Source: Bog-473 sp963807775 (GTDB lineage: Bacteria > Actinomycetota > Acidimicrobiia > Acidimicrobiales > RAAP-2). Taken from it: a DNA stretch of 64,000 bases. The position numbers and the translations under genes were made by a program. The notes below the pieces were generated by a model that saw only the letters and a list, made by a program, of their open reading frames with translations, searched no databases and had not been told where the DNA came from. Positions 44,506 to 53,602 of the stretch are shown in pieces. Location: NCBI GenBank assembly GCA_963807775.1, contig CAWECY010000008.1, positions 1 through 64,000 of the forward strand, read 5' to 3'. Within the stretch, counting starts at the first letter, position 1. Each line of letters begins with the position of its first letter.

Positions 44506-45045
44506 TTAGCCCTCTCCCAGCGCTCCCCGCAGGCTGCCTGCGTTCCGCTCAATCGGATCACCCGCTTCGAGCACCAGGTCCACGTCGTCCGGAGGCTCCC
44601 ACCCCGATCGGGACCGCTCGACGTGGTCCCACTCGAGTTCGTACCAACCCGGGATGCCGCGGACACGACCCTCCACACGGGAGCGGTGCATGGCGGCGTC
44701 GGCGCATGTGGTCATGACCACGAGGCTCTGGACGCACTCTTCGTCGGCGACGACACGCGTGCGCGCCACGTCGGGACCGCGGGCGACCCCGTCCAGGACG
44801 ACGGACGATCCCAGCCGCAACTGCGAGCGGGCCAGCGACCACAGGATCGACCAACCGACCGACCGGTGACCGACGACGCCCATGTCGTCGAGCGCCCGCT
44901 GCATCTCCGGGAACGGGCGCAGACCGCTCATGGCCCAGTCGTGCGCCAGCACCGGTGCCCCGAGCGCCCGCGCCGCCACTTCGGCCATCGTCGACTTGCC
45001 TGTCCCGGGCAGGCCGGTCACGAGTACGAGGAGTGGGCGAGACAT
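44506..45045 (-). CDS. P-loop kinase-like ATPase
   Basis: A 179-residue protein with the Walker A loop LVTGLPGTGKST at residues 8-19, Asp in VLAHDWAMSGLRP, VVLDGVARGPD as Walker B-like, and Arg-rich lid residues (SRVEGRVRGIPGW). Size and layout match the AAA_33/gluconate-kinase-like or zeta-toxin-like small-molecule kinases. No partner antitoxin is seen, so a toxin role is not supported. Substrate unknown. Confidence 0.8.
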   Translation of the reverse strand: MSRPLLVLVTGLPGTGKSTMAEVAARALGAPVLAHDWAMSGLRPFPEMQRALDDMGVVGHRSVGWSILWSLARSQLRLGSSVVLDGVARGPDVARTRVVADEECVQSLVVMTTCADAAMHRSRVEGRVRGIPGWYELEWDHVERSRSGWEPPDDVDLVLEAGDPIERNAGSLRGALGEG

Positions 45046-45063
45046 GTCGGGTGGCCCACGACG

Positions 45064-45291
45064 TTAGGCGCAGACCCGCTCGGGCTCAGGGGTCCTGACG
45101 GCGACGGCGCCGAGATCAAGCGTACGGAACGGCGAAATCGCAGTCAGGCTGGCTCGATGGGTGACGGGCAGGCTGGCCTGGTAGGTGATCCGAATGCCCA
45201 GGTCGCTGGTCCGGAGCTCGGCGTAGAGACGCCGCGCCTTCGGCGACAGCCGAGACCGCTGAGCGAACGCTCCGATCGTCATCTCGTCCAT
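45064..45291 (-). pseudogene. MerR family regulator, N-terminal fragment
   Basis: MDEMTIGAFAQRSRLSPKAR and RLYAEL form the first helix-turn-helix of a MerR regulator, but the wing and dimerisation helix are missing. The remaining 50 residues (RTSDLGIRITYQASLPVTHR onward) do not resemble the family. A family member would have about 120-280 residues, so this is a truncated or frameshifted relic. It is divergent from the quinone oxidoreductase gene, which MerR proteins often control. Confidence 0.55.
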
Positions 45292-45460
45292 TGCTCGCTC
45301 CCTCGCCGGCGGGACCTTCGCCCGCGCCTGGCGTCGTGCGCCTTGCCCCAAGGTGAAGGTCAAGCGACTTGATATCCCGTTCAGGGGCTAGCCTCGCAGC
45401 GCCCCGGGGACCGCTTGCCTTCGACGGCGTCTGTGCCGGTGCTGAGGGAAGGGAGGGCGC

Positions 45461-46531
45461 GTGGCAGACATGAAGGCGTTGCAGGTGACTCGTCACGGGC
45501 AACCCGGAGAGGTCCTGGCCGTGCGCACGGTCGAGCGCCCGGAGCCCGGTCCGGGCGAGGTGCGGGTGCAGGTGCTCGCCGCCTCGCTGAACTTCAACGA
45601 CATCGACCGCTGCCGGGGGAACCTCGTCTCAGTGCCCACACCCCCGCCGTTCACACTCGGCATGGACGTGTGCGGCGTGGTCGACGCCGTCGGCGAGGGC
45701 GCCGAATCGTGGCTGGGACGCCGCGTGGTCGCCATCACGAAGAACGCGCTCGGTGGCATCGCCGACTACGCCATCGCTGATGTGATCTCGGTCTTCGACG
45801 CTCCCGCCAGCTTCGACGACGCCGAGGCGACCGCCTTCCTGCTGTCGTTCCAGACATCGCACCTCGCCCTCTTTCAACGGGGACGACTCCACGACGGCGA
45901 GACCCTGGTCGTGCATTCCGCCGCCAGCGGGGTGGGCACGGCCGGCATCCAGCTGGGCAAGGCCGCCGGGGCCCGCGTCATCGCCGTCGCCGGTGGGCCC
46001 GAGAAGGTGGCTCTGTGCGCCTCGCTCGGCGCCGACCTGGTCGTCGACCACACCGCCCAGGACTTTGTGGAGGCCGTGCTCGCCGCGACGGGCGACGCGG
46101 GCGCCGACGTCGTCTACGACCTCGCCGGCGGCGACTTCGTGGAGCGCTCCTGGCGCTGCACGGCGCACGGCGGTCGCTACCTGGCGGTCGGCTTCGCCGA
46201 TGACGACGCCAACGGCATGACAGGTCGACCCCTGCGGATGGCGTGCATCGGGAACATCGACATCGTGGCCGTGATGCTGGCCTGGGTGGACTCGGTGGAC
46301 CCCGGCATGCGTCGCTTCGGCTTCAACCCGTTCGGGCGCGACGTCGCTGACGAGATTCACGCTGATCTCCTTCGATTGGCCGCCGCCGGCAAGATCCGAC
46401 CGGTCGTGGGCCGGCGGGTCAGCATCGAAGAGGCGGGCCGTGCGCTCGACGAGCACGAAGCGCGGCGATCCATCGGGCGCACGGTGGTCGAGATTGACCG
46501 TGGCGGATCGCAGGCGGACGCCACGGGATGA
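45461..46531 (+). CDS. NADPH:quinone oxidoreductase-like MDR protein (zinc-free)
   Basis: A 356-residue medium-chain reductase without zinc-binding Cys. It has the N-terminal MKALQVTRHGQPGEVLAVRT, SLNFNDIDRCRGN, GMDVCGVVDAVGEGAESWLG, then the cofactor motif VVHSAASGVGTAGIQLGKAA and GGRYLAVGFADDD. The AASGVG motif is typical of quinone reductases and enoyl reductases that use NADPH. GTG 45461 is used, although ATG 45470 is close. The stop overlaps the sulfotransferase ATG (ATGA). Confidence 0.88.
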   Translation: MADMKALQVTRHGQPGEVLAVRTVERPEPGPGEVRVQVLAASLNFNDIDRCRGNLVSVPTPPPFTLGMDVCGVVDAVGEGAESWLGRRVVAITKNALGGIADYAIADVISVFDAPASFDDAEATAFLLSFQTSHLALFQRGRLHDGETLVVHSAASGVGTAGIQLGKAAGARVIAVAGGPEKVALCASLGADLVVDHTAQDFVEAVLAATGDAGADVVYDLAGGDFVERSWRCTAHGGRYLAVGFADDDANGMTGRPLRMACIGNIDIVAVMLAWVDSVDPGMRRFGFNPFGRDVADEIHADLLRLAAAGKIRPVVGRRVSIEEAGRALDEHEARRSIGRTVVEIDRGGSQADATG

Positions 46532-47796
46532 GTCCGGTCGAGTACACGTGGCGCGACTCGGAGTTGCGCAGCCGGCCGCTCCTTGCCCTCAACTGGGTGG
46601 GAGCACGGCTGGACGGCCTCGGCCTCGGCCTCGACGTGCCATCACTCAGCCCCTCATCGGTCATGAAGTCGGCGATCAAGACGGCGGGCTCGGATGACTT
46701 CGGGAGCGATTCCTTCCGCGAGCCGCTCGAGGTGTTCCTCCGATCCTGCCGGGACGAGGCCGAGCTGACCACCTTCGGCCGCATGCTCATCTCCAAAATG
46801 CTGGCTTCCACCCTGGCCAACCGCATTGAGCTCCACCGGTGGTCGGTGGAGCACCCCGAAGTTCAAGGCGAGCGTATCGAGCGCCCTTGGATCATCGTCG
46901 GTCTGCCGCGCACCGGAACCAGCATCCTGTCCATGCTGCTCGGGCTCGACCCGGTCGCTCGTCCGTTGCTGCAGTGGGAGGCCGCCCACCCCGTCCCGCC
47001 CTCGACGCTGGAGGAGGCTGCAGAGGACCCGCGCATCGCCCGCACCGCCAAGGACCTCGAGGGGTTGATGAAACTCAACCCGCCGTTGAAGGCCATGCAC
47101 CCCTTCGGAGCCACCCTGGCCGAGGAATGCGTGTCCCTCTTCATGTACGACGTCCGCACGCTCGCCCTCGAGACCCAAGCGCACGTGCCGTCCTACGCGC
47201 GCTGGCTCGAACAGGCGGACATGACGCCCGCCTACGCCCAGCACCGCTTGGCCCTCCAGATGCTGCAGTCGCGCCAACCGACGGAGCGCTGGATCCTCAA
47301 GACACCCAACCATCTGTGGCACCTCGACGCCATGCTCGCTGCCTACCCGGACGCCGGGGTCATCTGGACCCACCGCGACCCGGGCCCCGTCGTCACCTCA
47401 CTGGCCAGCCTGGCCAACGCCGGGCAGCGCCTCCTGACCAGCCGTATCGACCCCCGCCCGACCGCCGAGGAGTGGAAGCGCAAGTGTGCGTTCGCTCTCA
47501 ATTCGGCGATGACCTTCGACGAGAAGGCCGGCGACGGCTGGTGCCAACACCTCCACTACGACAGCCTGATGGCCGATCCGGTCGAGGCCGTCCGTGTGCT
47601 GTACCGTCAATTCGGAGAGGAGGTGACACCCCTGCACGCCCGGCGCATGGGTGCCTTCCTGGAGCAACGACCGCCCGATCGCTTTGGCCGTCACCGCTAC
47701 GACCCCGCAGACTTCGGCTGGACGTACCCTGGCTTGGCCAGGGAGTTCCAGGCGTACATCGAGCGGTACAACATCGAGACGGCGGACGCTGCGTAG
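46528..47796 (+). CDS. Sulfotransferase family protein
   Basis: A 422-residue protein of the Sulfotransfer_3 type. The 5'-phosphosulfate loop reads WIIVGLPRTGTSILSMLLGL, and the 3'-phosphate region is VIWTHRDPGPVVTSLASLAN. RWILKTPNHLWHLDAMLAAY lies between. Homologues are plentiful in actinobacteria and are annotated as PAPS-dependent sulfotransferases, although the acceptor is rarely known. It is coupled to the upstream reductase by an ATGA overlap. Confidence 0.88.
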   Translation: MSPVEYTWRDSELRSRPLLALNWVGARLDGLGLGLDVPSLSPSSVMKSAIKTAGSDDFGSDSFREPLEVFLRSCRDEAELTTFGRMLISKMLASTLANRIELHRWSVEHPEVQGERIERPWIIVGLPRTGTSILSMLLGLDPVARPLLQWEAAHPVPPSTLEEAAEDPRIARTAKDLEGLMKLNPPLKAMHPFGATLAEECVSLFMYDVRTLALETQAHVPSYARWLEQADMTPAYAQHRLALQMLQSRQPTERWILKTPNHLWHLDAMLAAYPDAGVIWTHRDPGPVVTSLASLANAGQRLLTSRIDPRPTAEEWKRKCAFALNSAMTFDEKAGDGWCQHLHYDSLMADPVEAVRVLYRQFGEEVTPLHARRMGAFLEQRPPDRFGRHRYDPADFGWTYPGLAREFQAYIERYNIETADAA

Positions 47797-47908
47797 GTCC
47801 CACCTCACCGCACCCCTCTCCCCCGTCGTGGCTCGACCGTGTATCGGCCGAGGTTCGAGCTGTTTGCTGACATTGACGTGTGCGGGGTTGCTAGTGTGCC
47901 TCGCAAAC

Positions 47909-47922
47909 AGGAACGTGTTCTA
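47909..47922. promoter_or_regulatory. Candidate TetR-type (KstR-like) operator
   Basis: AGGAACGTGTTCTA contains the inverted arms GAAC and GTTC around GT. The published KstR consensus is TNNAACNNGTTNNA; this site matches AAC-2-GTT and the right-hand A but not the left T. It lies 66 bp upstream of the ABC importer binding-protein gene and is the only copy I found outside coding sequence. Confidence 0.45.
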
Positions 47923-47987
47923 ATACGCTACCGGAGTGTGCCGGGGCAGCACTCATACGGGGCTGCTCTGCGGACAGGGGGTTGGAC

Positions 47988-49373
47988 ATGAAGGTTTTCA
48001 CGGGCATGCGGATCGTTGCGCTGGCCTTTCTGCTCACAACGCTGACGGCTGCGGGGCTGGCGGTTTCTCCTTCAGTGTCGGGTGCGTCGTCTATCTCCAA
48101 CACGTCGTTCGGCAACCTGCCCTCCCCGTGTGGCAAGGGACACGCCACCGGAGCGACCGACCAGGGCGTGACCAATTCCACGATCAACATCGCCTACGGC
48201 GACGACCGGGGCTTCTCCGGTGAACCGGGCCTCGACCAGGAGATGGGCGACGCCGTCAAGGCAATGATCGCCTGGTGCGACGCGCAAGGCGGCATCAACG
48301 GTCGCAAGATCGTCGGTGACTACTACGACGCCGCCGTCACCAACGTCGGCAGCGTCATGACCCAGGCCTGCAAGACCGACTTCATGCTGGTCGGCGAAGG
48401 CTTCGCCCTCGATGGCCTCGCCGAGCAGACCCGCCTCAGCTGCAACCTGGCCGCCGTGCCGGGCTTCACCGTCTCCCCCGTGGTGGCCAACGCGTACGAG
48501 ATGTACCAGGCGTCGCCGAACCCGGTGAACTACAGCCCCGCCGCGCTCGCCTACCAGGGCGAGAAGCTCTTCCCCAAACAGGTCAAGCATGCGGCCGTGT
48601 ACGACTCCACCCTCTCCACCCAGCAGCAGTCGACCGCCAAGGCGGTGCAGGCCTACACCGAGGCCGGCTGGAAGTTCATCAACTGCCCGTTCCTGGTCAA
48701 CTACAACGGTGAGGCCAACTACACGCCGTTCGCCCAGAAGCTGCAGAGCTGCGGGGCCCAGGTCGTCTTCGACGACGCCACGCCGGGGCCGGTCATCTAC
48801 GGGGTCCTCGAGTCGGACAACCAGATCGGCTACGACCCGATCTGGTTGATGGACGCCGCCATGTACACGGAATCGTTCGCGCAGTGGAACACGGACGGGC
48901 TGGGTAACAACGTCTATGTCCATGTGGCCTACGAACCGCTCGAGGCGGCCAAGGTCGTCCCGGCCGTCGCCCAATACCTGGCGATCGTAAAGAAGTACGG
49001 CGGCCTCACCTCGGCGCTGGGCGAGCAGTCCACGTCCTCGTTCCTCCTCTGGGCCACCGAGGCTAAGGCCTGCGGGTCCAACCTCACCCGCCAGTGCATG
49101 ATCAACCACCTGGCCAAGGTGACGAACTGGACCGGCGGCGGCCTCAATGCGCCCACCAACCCGGCCAAGAACCTCCCGCCGGCCTGCGGAATCTTGATGA
49201 AGCTCGACAACACCAAGTGGGTGCAGGCGTACCCGAAGAAGCTCGGAGCCTTCGACTGCAACCCGAAGTACGTGGTCCCGAACTCGGGAGCCGCCGTCAT
49301 CACCACCCCCCTCAACGCACAGGGCTACGCGACCGAGTACGCGACGTCGTCGGTGATCAAGCCTCAGGGATGA
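47988..49373 (+). CDS. Branched-chain amino-acid-type ABC transporter substrate-binding protein
   Basis: A 461-residue exported periplasmic-binding-type protein (peripla_BP_6). A signal peptide (residues 1-32: KVFTGMRIVALAFLLTTLTA onward) precedes TNSTINIAYGDDRGFSGEPG, VKAMIAWCDAQGGINGRKIV and DATPGPVIYGVLESDNQIGY. There is no lipobox Cys directly after the signal, unlike most actinobacterial family members, so anchoring is unclear. It captures the substrate (amino acid, amide, urea or, in this context, perhaps a lipid-derived acid) for the permease encoded next. ATG 47988 is preferred to TTG 47982. Confidence 0.9.
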   Translation: MKVFTGMRIVALAFLLTTLTAAGLAVSPSVSGASSISNTSFGNLPSPCGKGHATGATDQGVTNSTINIAYGDDRGFSGEPGLDQEMGDAVKAMIAWCDAQGGINGRKIVGDYYDAAVTNVGSVMTQACKTDFMLVGEGFALDGLAEQTRLSCNLAAVPGFTVSPVVANAYEMYQASPNPVNYSPAALAYQGEKLFPKQVKHAAVYDSTLSTQQQSTAKAVQAYTEAGWKFINCPFLVNYNGEANYTPFAQKLQSCGAQVVFDDATPGPVIYGVLESDNQIGYDPIWLMDAAMYTESFAQWNTDGLGNNVYVHVAYEPLEAAKVVPAVAQYLAIVKKYGGLTSALGEQSTSSFLLWATEAKACGSNLTRQCMINHLAKVTNWTGGGLNAPTNPAKNLPPACGILMKLDNTKWVQAYPKKLGAFDCNPKYVVPNSGAAVITTPLNAQGYATEYATSSVIKPQG

Positions 49374-49383
49374 GGTTTTCGCA

Positions 49384-49421
49384 CGACGCCTGGCTCATAA
49401 TGTGACCTGAGCCAGGCGTCG
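49384..49421 (+). promoter_or_regulatory. Perfect 14-bp inverted repeat upstream of permease gene
   Basis: CGACGCCTGGCTCA (49384-49397) is repeated inverted as TGAGCCAGGCGTCG (49408-49421) around a 10-base loop. It sits between the binding-protein stop and the permease ATG. There is no T tract. It may stabilise the binding-protein mRNA or cause partial termination, giving more binding protein than permease. Confidence 0.7.
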
Positions 49422-49433
49422 GGAGCCCCGGCC

Positions 49434-51647
49434 ATGCACCTGTTCCTCGAATACACCATCCTTGGCCTGGTCACCGGAGCGGTCTACGGGATAGCCGCCT
49501 CGGGACTGGTCCTCACCTACACGACCTCGGGCATCTTCAACTTCGCCCAGGGGGCCATGGCCATGCTGGCGGCGTTCGCCTACTGGCAAGTCCGCTACGG
49601 CTGGAACTGGCCGGCACCCCTGGCGCTGTTCACCGTCCTGGCGGTCCTGGCACCGCTGTTGGGCCTCGTCCTCTACGTCGGCATCATGCGAGGGCTGCGG
49701 GAGACCGCCGACGTGACCAAGATCGTGGTGACCATCGGCATCATGCTCGGGCTCATTGCGCTGGCCCAGTGGATCTGGAATCCCGGCGTGCCCCGGACCG
49801 ACAACCTGTTCTTCGGCAACGCGGCGAAGTTCAAATTTCTCGGGGTCTACGTCACCGACCACGAGGCGATTGCCCTCGGGTGTGGCGTGCTCATTGCGGT
49901 CGGGATCCGGCTGCTGTTCACGAGCACCCGCACCGGGGTGGCGATGCGGGCGGTGGTCGACAACCCTGAGCTACTGCAGCTCAATGGCGGCAGGCCGCAA
50001 CGGCTGGCCGCCATCTCCTGGGCCCTCGGCGGCGCGCTGGCGGCCCTGGCGGGCATCCTCATCACCCCGATCAGCGGCGGCACACTCGACGTGCACGTGC
50101 TGACCCTGCTCGTGCTGGATTCCATCGCCGCCGCCGTATTCGGGCGGCTGCGCAGCATCTGGGCCACCTTCGGCGGGGCGCTCATTCTCGGCTTGGCAAC
50201 CACGTACGTGTTGGGCTATTTCCCCGACTCGTGGTCCTGGGCGTCGGACTTCCGCATCGCGCTACCCATGATCATGCTCTTCGTGGTCCTGTTGGTGCTG
50301 CCGCAGGAACGGCTGCGCGGCGCCACGCTCCTACGGACGCGGGAACGGTTCACCGTTCCTACCATACGGTCGGCCGTCACCTGGGGCGCGATCCTCGTGG
50401 TCGTCGTCCTGGCCCTGGAGCAGATCATGGGCAGCGCCGACATGTCGACCCTCACCCTCGGCATCACCTACGCCATCATCGCGCTCTCGCTCACCCTCCT
50501 CACCGGGTATGCCGGCGAAATCAACCTGGCCCCCGTCTCCTTCGGGGCGATTGCCACGATCATCGTGTTTCACCTCGGTCTCTCCGGTACAGGTTTGAAC
50601 CAACGGATCACCGTCTGGGGCCTCTTCCTCGGGGTCGTGGTGACCGCGCTCGTCGGCGGGCTCATCGCGCTGCCCGCGCTCCGCCTGCGCGGCCTCTACC
50701 TCGCCCTGGCCACCCTCGCCTTCGGCGTGTTCGTCTCCGACATGATCCTCAATGACATCGCCCCCCACGTCCTGCCCATCTTCCACCTGCACTTCTCGAT
50801 CTTCCCCAACGGCACCCTCCAGATCCCGCCGCCCAAACTCGGGCCCATCGATCTGAGCTCCGCCAAGACGTTCCTCACCACCTCGGTCCTCATCTTCGTG
50901 CTGATCGGGATCGGGCTAATCGCCCTGCGGCGCAGCAGTTACGGGCGGCGTCTCACCGCCATGAAGGACAGTCCGGCCGCCGCCGCCACTCTCGGCCAGA
51001 ACTTGGTGAAGCTGAAGCTGTCCGTGTTCATGCTCTCTGCGGCCATCGCGGCCGTCGGCGGTGTGCTCTTGTCGGTGTCCGCGGCCAGCGTCACCGCTGA
51101 CACTTACATCATCTTCATCAGCCTGGCCCTGGTGATGCTGACCGTGGTGGGGGGTATCGGCAGCGTGGCGGGCGCCCTCATGGGCGGAGTTCTGGCCGGG
51201 ACCGCGTTCACGGCCCTCTCCACCACCTTCACGAACTTGGCGACCGACCACGCCGGCGGGGGCGTCTGGAACTTCCTGGCCAACCTCTCCCTGGTGGCGC
51301 CAGCCGCGGTCGGCATCAGCCTCGGCCGCAACCCGAGCGGGGCGGTGCCGCAGATAGTGGCCAGCTACCGCCCGTTGTGGCGGGTCAAGGGGGTGCTCGC
51401 GCTCGGGGTGGCGGCCGAGGTGGTGGTGTACCTCCTCGTGCTGACCAAGGTCATGGGGAACTGGTGGTTCGTGCTGGCCTCGGTGCTCATCGCGCTCGTC
51501 GCGCCGGGAATTGGCCGGCTCGTGCGTCCAGATGCGTTCCGCGCCGAGCCCGCCGTACCGCCTCCGCCTACCGACCAGCCGGCCGCGATCCCGGTGGCCC
51601 TCGACGGTGTGATGGCAGTGGAGGGCGTGGCCGATGCCCGATCTTGA
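49434..51647 (+). CDS. Fused LivH-LivM branched-chain amino acid ABC permease
   Basis: A 737-residue membrane protein. Residues 1-290 are LivH-like (GLVTGAVYGIAASGLVLTYT, SGIFNFAQGAMAMLAAFAYW and LDVHVLTLLVLDSIAAAVFG), followed from about 310 by a LivM-like half (LGITYAIIALSLTLLTGYAG, EINLAPVSFGAIATIIVFHL and LAALRL-type LPALRLRGLYLALATLAFGV). It ends with three further helices and a Pro/Ala-rich tail. Normally these are two genes; fusions occur in some actinobacteria. The stop lies inside the next gene's start region (14-bp overlap). Confidence 0.92.
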   Translation: MHLFLEYTILGLVTGAVYGIAASGLVLTYTTSGIFNFAQGAMAMLAAFAYWQVRYGWNWPAPLALFTVLAVLAPLLGLVLYVGIMRGLRETADVTKIVVTIGIMLGLIALAQWIWNPGVPRTDNLFFGNAAKFKFLGVYVTDHEAIALGCGVLIAVGIRLLFTSTRTGVAMRAVVDNPELLQLNGGRPQRLAAISWALGGALAALAGILITPISGGTLDVHVLTLLVLDSIAAAVFGRLRSIWATFGGALILGLATTYVLGYFPDSWSWASDFRIALPMIMLFVVLLVLPQERLRGATLLRTRERFTVPTIRSAVTWGAILVVVVLALEQIMGSADMSTLTLGITYAIIALSLTLLTGYAGEINLAPVSFGAIATIIVFHLGLSGTGLNQRITVWGLFLGVVVTALVGGLIALPALRLRGLYLALATLAFGVFVSDMILNDIAPHVLPIFHLHFSIFPNGTLQIPPPKLGPIDLSSAKTFLTTSVLIFVLIGIGLIALRRSSYGRRLTAMKDSPAAAATLGQNLVKLKLSVFMLSAAIAAVGGVLLSVSAASVTADTYIIFISLALVMLTVVGGIGSVAGALMGGVLAGTAFTALSTTFTNLATDHAGGGVWNFLANLSLVAPAAVGISLGRNPSGAVPQIVASYRPLWRVKGVLALGVAAEVVVYLLVLTKVMGNWWFVLASVLIALVAPGIGRLVRPDAFRAEPAVPPPPTDQPAAIPVALDGVMAVEGVADARS

Positions 51648-52362
51648 GGTCGAAGGCGTGTGCATGGCCTTCGGAGGGGCCCAGGTACTGAACGATGTGT
51701 CCCTGTCGGTGGCCGCCGGAGGGGTGACCGGCCTCATCGGGCCCAACGGAGCCGGCAAGACCACCCTGTTCAACATCGTCAGCGGCCTCCTGGAACCGAG
51801 GTCGGGCCGGGTGATGATCGGAGGGCGCGACGTGACCAAGGCAGGCCCGTCGGCGCGGGCGCGCCGGGGGCTTGCCCGCACCTACCAGCGACTCGAGCTC
51901 TTCACCTCGCTCACTGTGCGGGACAACATTCGGGTCGCCGGCGAAATTCGCAACACGTGGGGACGCCGGGGCCGGATCGACGTCACCGCCGAAACGGAAC
52001 GGACGTTGGAGCTGGTGGGGCTGCGCGACGTGGCCGAGCGCGAGGTGAGCGAGCTGCCCACAGCCCGGGCCCGGGTGGTCGAGGTGGCCCGGGCTCTGAT
52101 GACCCAGCCCAGGGTGCTCCTGCTCGACGAGCCCGCCTCCGGACAGACCGAGCAGGAGACGCTGGCCTTTGGGCGGATCCTCCGCCAGCTGGTCGAGGAG
52201 CGTGACCTCGCCATCTGTCTGGTCGAGCACGACGTCGGTCTCGTTATGGACACGTGCGAGGTGATCCACGTCCTCGACTACGGCGAGATCATCGCCAGCG
52301 GCCCGCCCGAGCAGGTCAAGAACGACCCCGTCGTGGTGAACGCTTATCTGGGTACGCCGTGA
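51634..52362 (+). CDS. livG: LivG-like ABC ATPase with degenerate signature motif
   Basis: A 242-residue ATPase. Walker A is GPNGAGKT (36-43), Walker B VLLLDEPA (161-168) and the switch His199 is in LVEHDVG. LTVRDNIRVAGEIRNTW and the C-terminal VIHVLDYGEIIASGPPEQVK with NAYLG are typical of LivG. The ABC signature, normally LSxGQ, reads SELPTARARVVEVARAL (139-155), lacking both Gly and Gln. As the partner LivF has an intact signature, one of the two composite ATP sites may be degenerate. Confidence 0.9.
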   Translation: MPDLEVEGVCMAFGGAQVLNDVSLSVAAGGVTGLIGPNGAGKTTLFNIVSGLLEPRSGRVMIGGRDVTKAGPSARARRGLARTYQRLELFTSLTVRDNIRVAGEIRNTWGRRGRIDVTAETERTLELVGLRDVAEREVSELPTARARVVEVARALMTQPRVLLLDEPASGQTEQETLAFGRILRQLVEERDLAICLVEHDVGLVMDTCEVIHVLDYGEIIASGPPEQVKNDPVVVNAYLGTP

Positions 52363-53072
52363 GCGAGCCTGTGCCGACGCCGATCTTCGAGCTGCGCGAC
52401 ATCCGGGCCGGCTACGGGGCCATTGAGGTCGTGCACGGGGTGAGCCTGGAGGTCCCCGCCGGTTCAGTGGTGGCCCTGCTCGGGCCGAATGGCGGAGGCA
52501 AGACCACCCTCCTGAACGTCTGTGCGGGAATCCTGGCTCCGACCGGGGGCGAGGTGCGCTTCGACGGCAACTCGGTGACCTTTGTCTCAGCCGACGGGCG
52601 AGCCCGGCGGGGCATCTGCACGATCCCCGAAGGGCGCGGGATCTTTCCCAACCTCAGCGTCCGGGAGAACCTGCTGATGGCCACCCAGGTCGGCGTGCCG
52701 ATGGACCGTATCGAGGAGGTGGCCCTCGCCCAGTTTCCCAAGCTCGGACCCAAGCGCAAGCAGCTGGCCGGCACGCTGTCGGGAGGGGAGCAGCAAATGC
52801 TGGCCCTGGCGCGTGCCTTCGCCACGGACCCCAAGCTCCTCCTCCTCGACGAGCTCTCACTGGGCCTGGCCCCGATCGTCGTGGCCGAGCTTTACGAGAA
52901 GGTCCGCGAGCTGGCGGCCGCGGGCCTGTCGATCCTTCTGGTGGAGCAATTCGCACGCACCGCGCTGCCCATCGCCGACGCCGCGGCTGTGGTGCTGCAG
53001 GGCGTCATCGCGCATCAGGGATCCCCGGAAGAAATGGAGGAAGCGCTGTCCGCCAGCTATCTGGGCGGGTGA
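52359..53072 (+). CDS. livF: LivF-like ABC ATPase
   Basis: A 237-residue ATPase starting at GTG 52359, overlapping the LivG stop (GTGA). Walker A is GPNGGGKTT, the signature LSGGEQQMLALARA is canonical, Walker B is LLLLDELSLGLAP, and the H-loop position reads LVEQFA (Gln rather than His, as usual in LivF). CTIPEGRGIFPNLSVRENLL is the family-typical Q-loop-proximal segment. It pairs with LivG to drive the fused permease. The helper genes for the importer end here. Confidence 0.93.
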   Translation: MSEPVPTPIFELRDIRAGYGAIEVVHGVSLEVPAGSVVALLGPNGGGKTTLLNVCAGILAPTGGEVRFDGNSVTFVSADGRARRGICTIPEGRGIFPNLSVRENLLMATQVGVPMDRIEEVALAQFPKLGPKRKQLAGTLSGGEQQMLALARAFATDPKLLLLDELSLGLAPIVVAELYEKVRELAAAGLSILLVEQFARTALPIADAAAVVLQGVIAHQGSPEEMEEALSASYLGG

Positions 53073-53151
53073 CCCCTACGACGTCCGGATCCGCCGCCGG
53101 AATGCGAAGTCTCGCTCTTCGGGCGCACCACGCGGCCGAACCACAAAGCTG

Positions 53152-53490
53152 CTACTCCTCGTCTCGGGGCTCACGCAGCCATTCCTCCGCCTCCGAGGCC
53201 AGGAGGTAACCACCCACCTCCTTTTGGAGTTCCGTGAATCCCACGTGCTCGGACTCGAACTGCTCCAGCCACTGCACGACATCTTCGATAGTCGAGACGT
53301 CATAGTCCTTGTCGGTGTTCGCCGAGTAGATCACGAAGCGGTCGATATCGAAGCCGATGACGAGTCGCGATGCACCGTCCTCTCCGAAGCACCACATCGG
53401 CCCCTCGGTGTCGTGTTCGAGTCGCCAATGTGGCCGGCCACTCAAGAGAGCCTCAAGCAGGCGCCAGCCGTCCCCCGGATCGACCGTCAC
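53152..53490 (-). CDS. Hypothetical protein (112 residues)
   Basis: The protein begins MTVDPGDGWRLLEALLSGRP and contains WRLEHDTEGPMWCFGEDGAS, RLVIGFDIDRFVIYSANTDK, then an acidic helical end. A beta-strand-rich centre with acidic patches suggests a small immunity- or Imm-like fold, but this is a guess and no family is claimed. It is convergent with livF and lies 113 bp upstream of the cystathionine gene on the same strand. Confidence 0.55.
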   Translation of the reverse strand: MTVDPGDGWRLLEALLSGRPHWRLEHDTEGPMWCFGEDGASRLVIGFDIDRFVIYSANTDKDYDVSTIEDVVQWLEQFESEHVGFTELQKEVGGYLLASEAEEWLREPRDEE

Positions 53491-53602
53491 GTGGCCAAGT
53501 CCTGACAGCTCAAGTCCTTGCTCGACAAACCGGTTCGTGGGAGCGGGTGGACTCTCGTCCGTCTCGGGACTCCACTCGACCGGCCGGGGGTCGAGGGCCA
53601 GC

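Noticed and set aside
44506..45045. Zeta-toxin type toxin-antitoxin module
   Set aside because: The P-loop kinase resembles zeta in size, but no small antitoxin gene is adjacent and key toxin residues cannot be identified.
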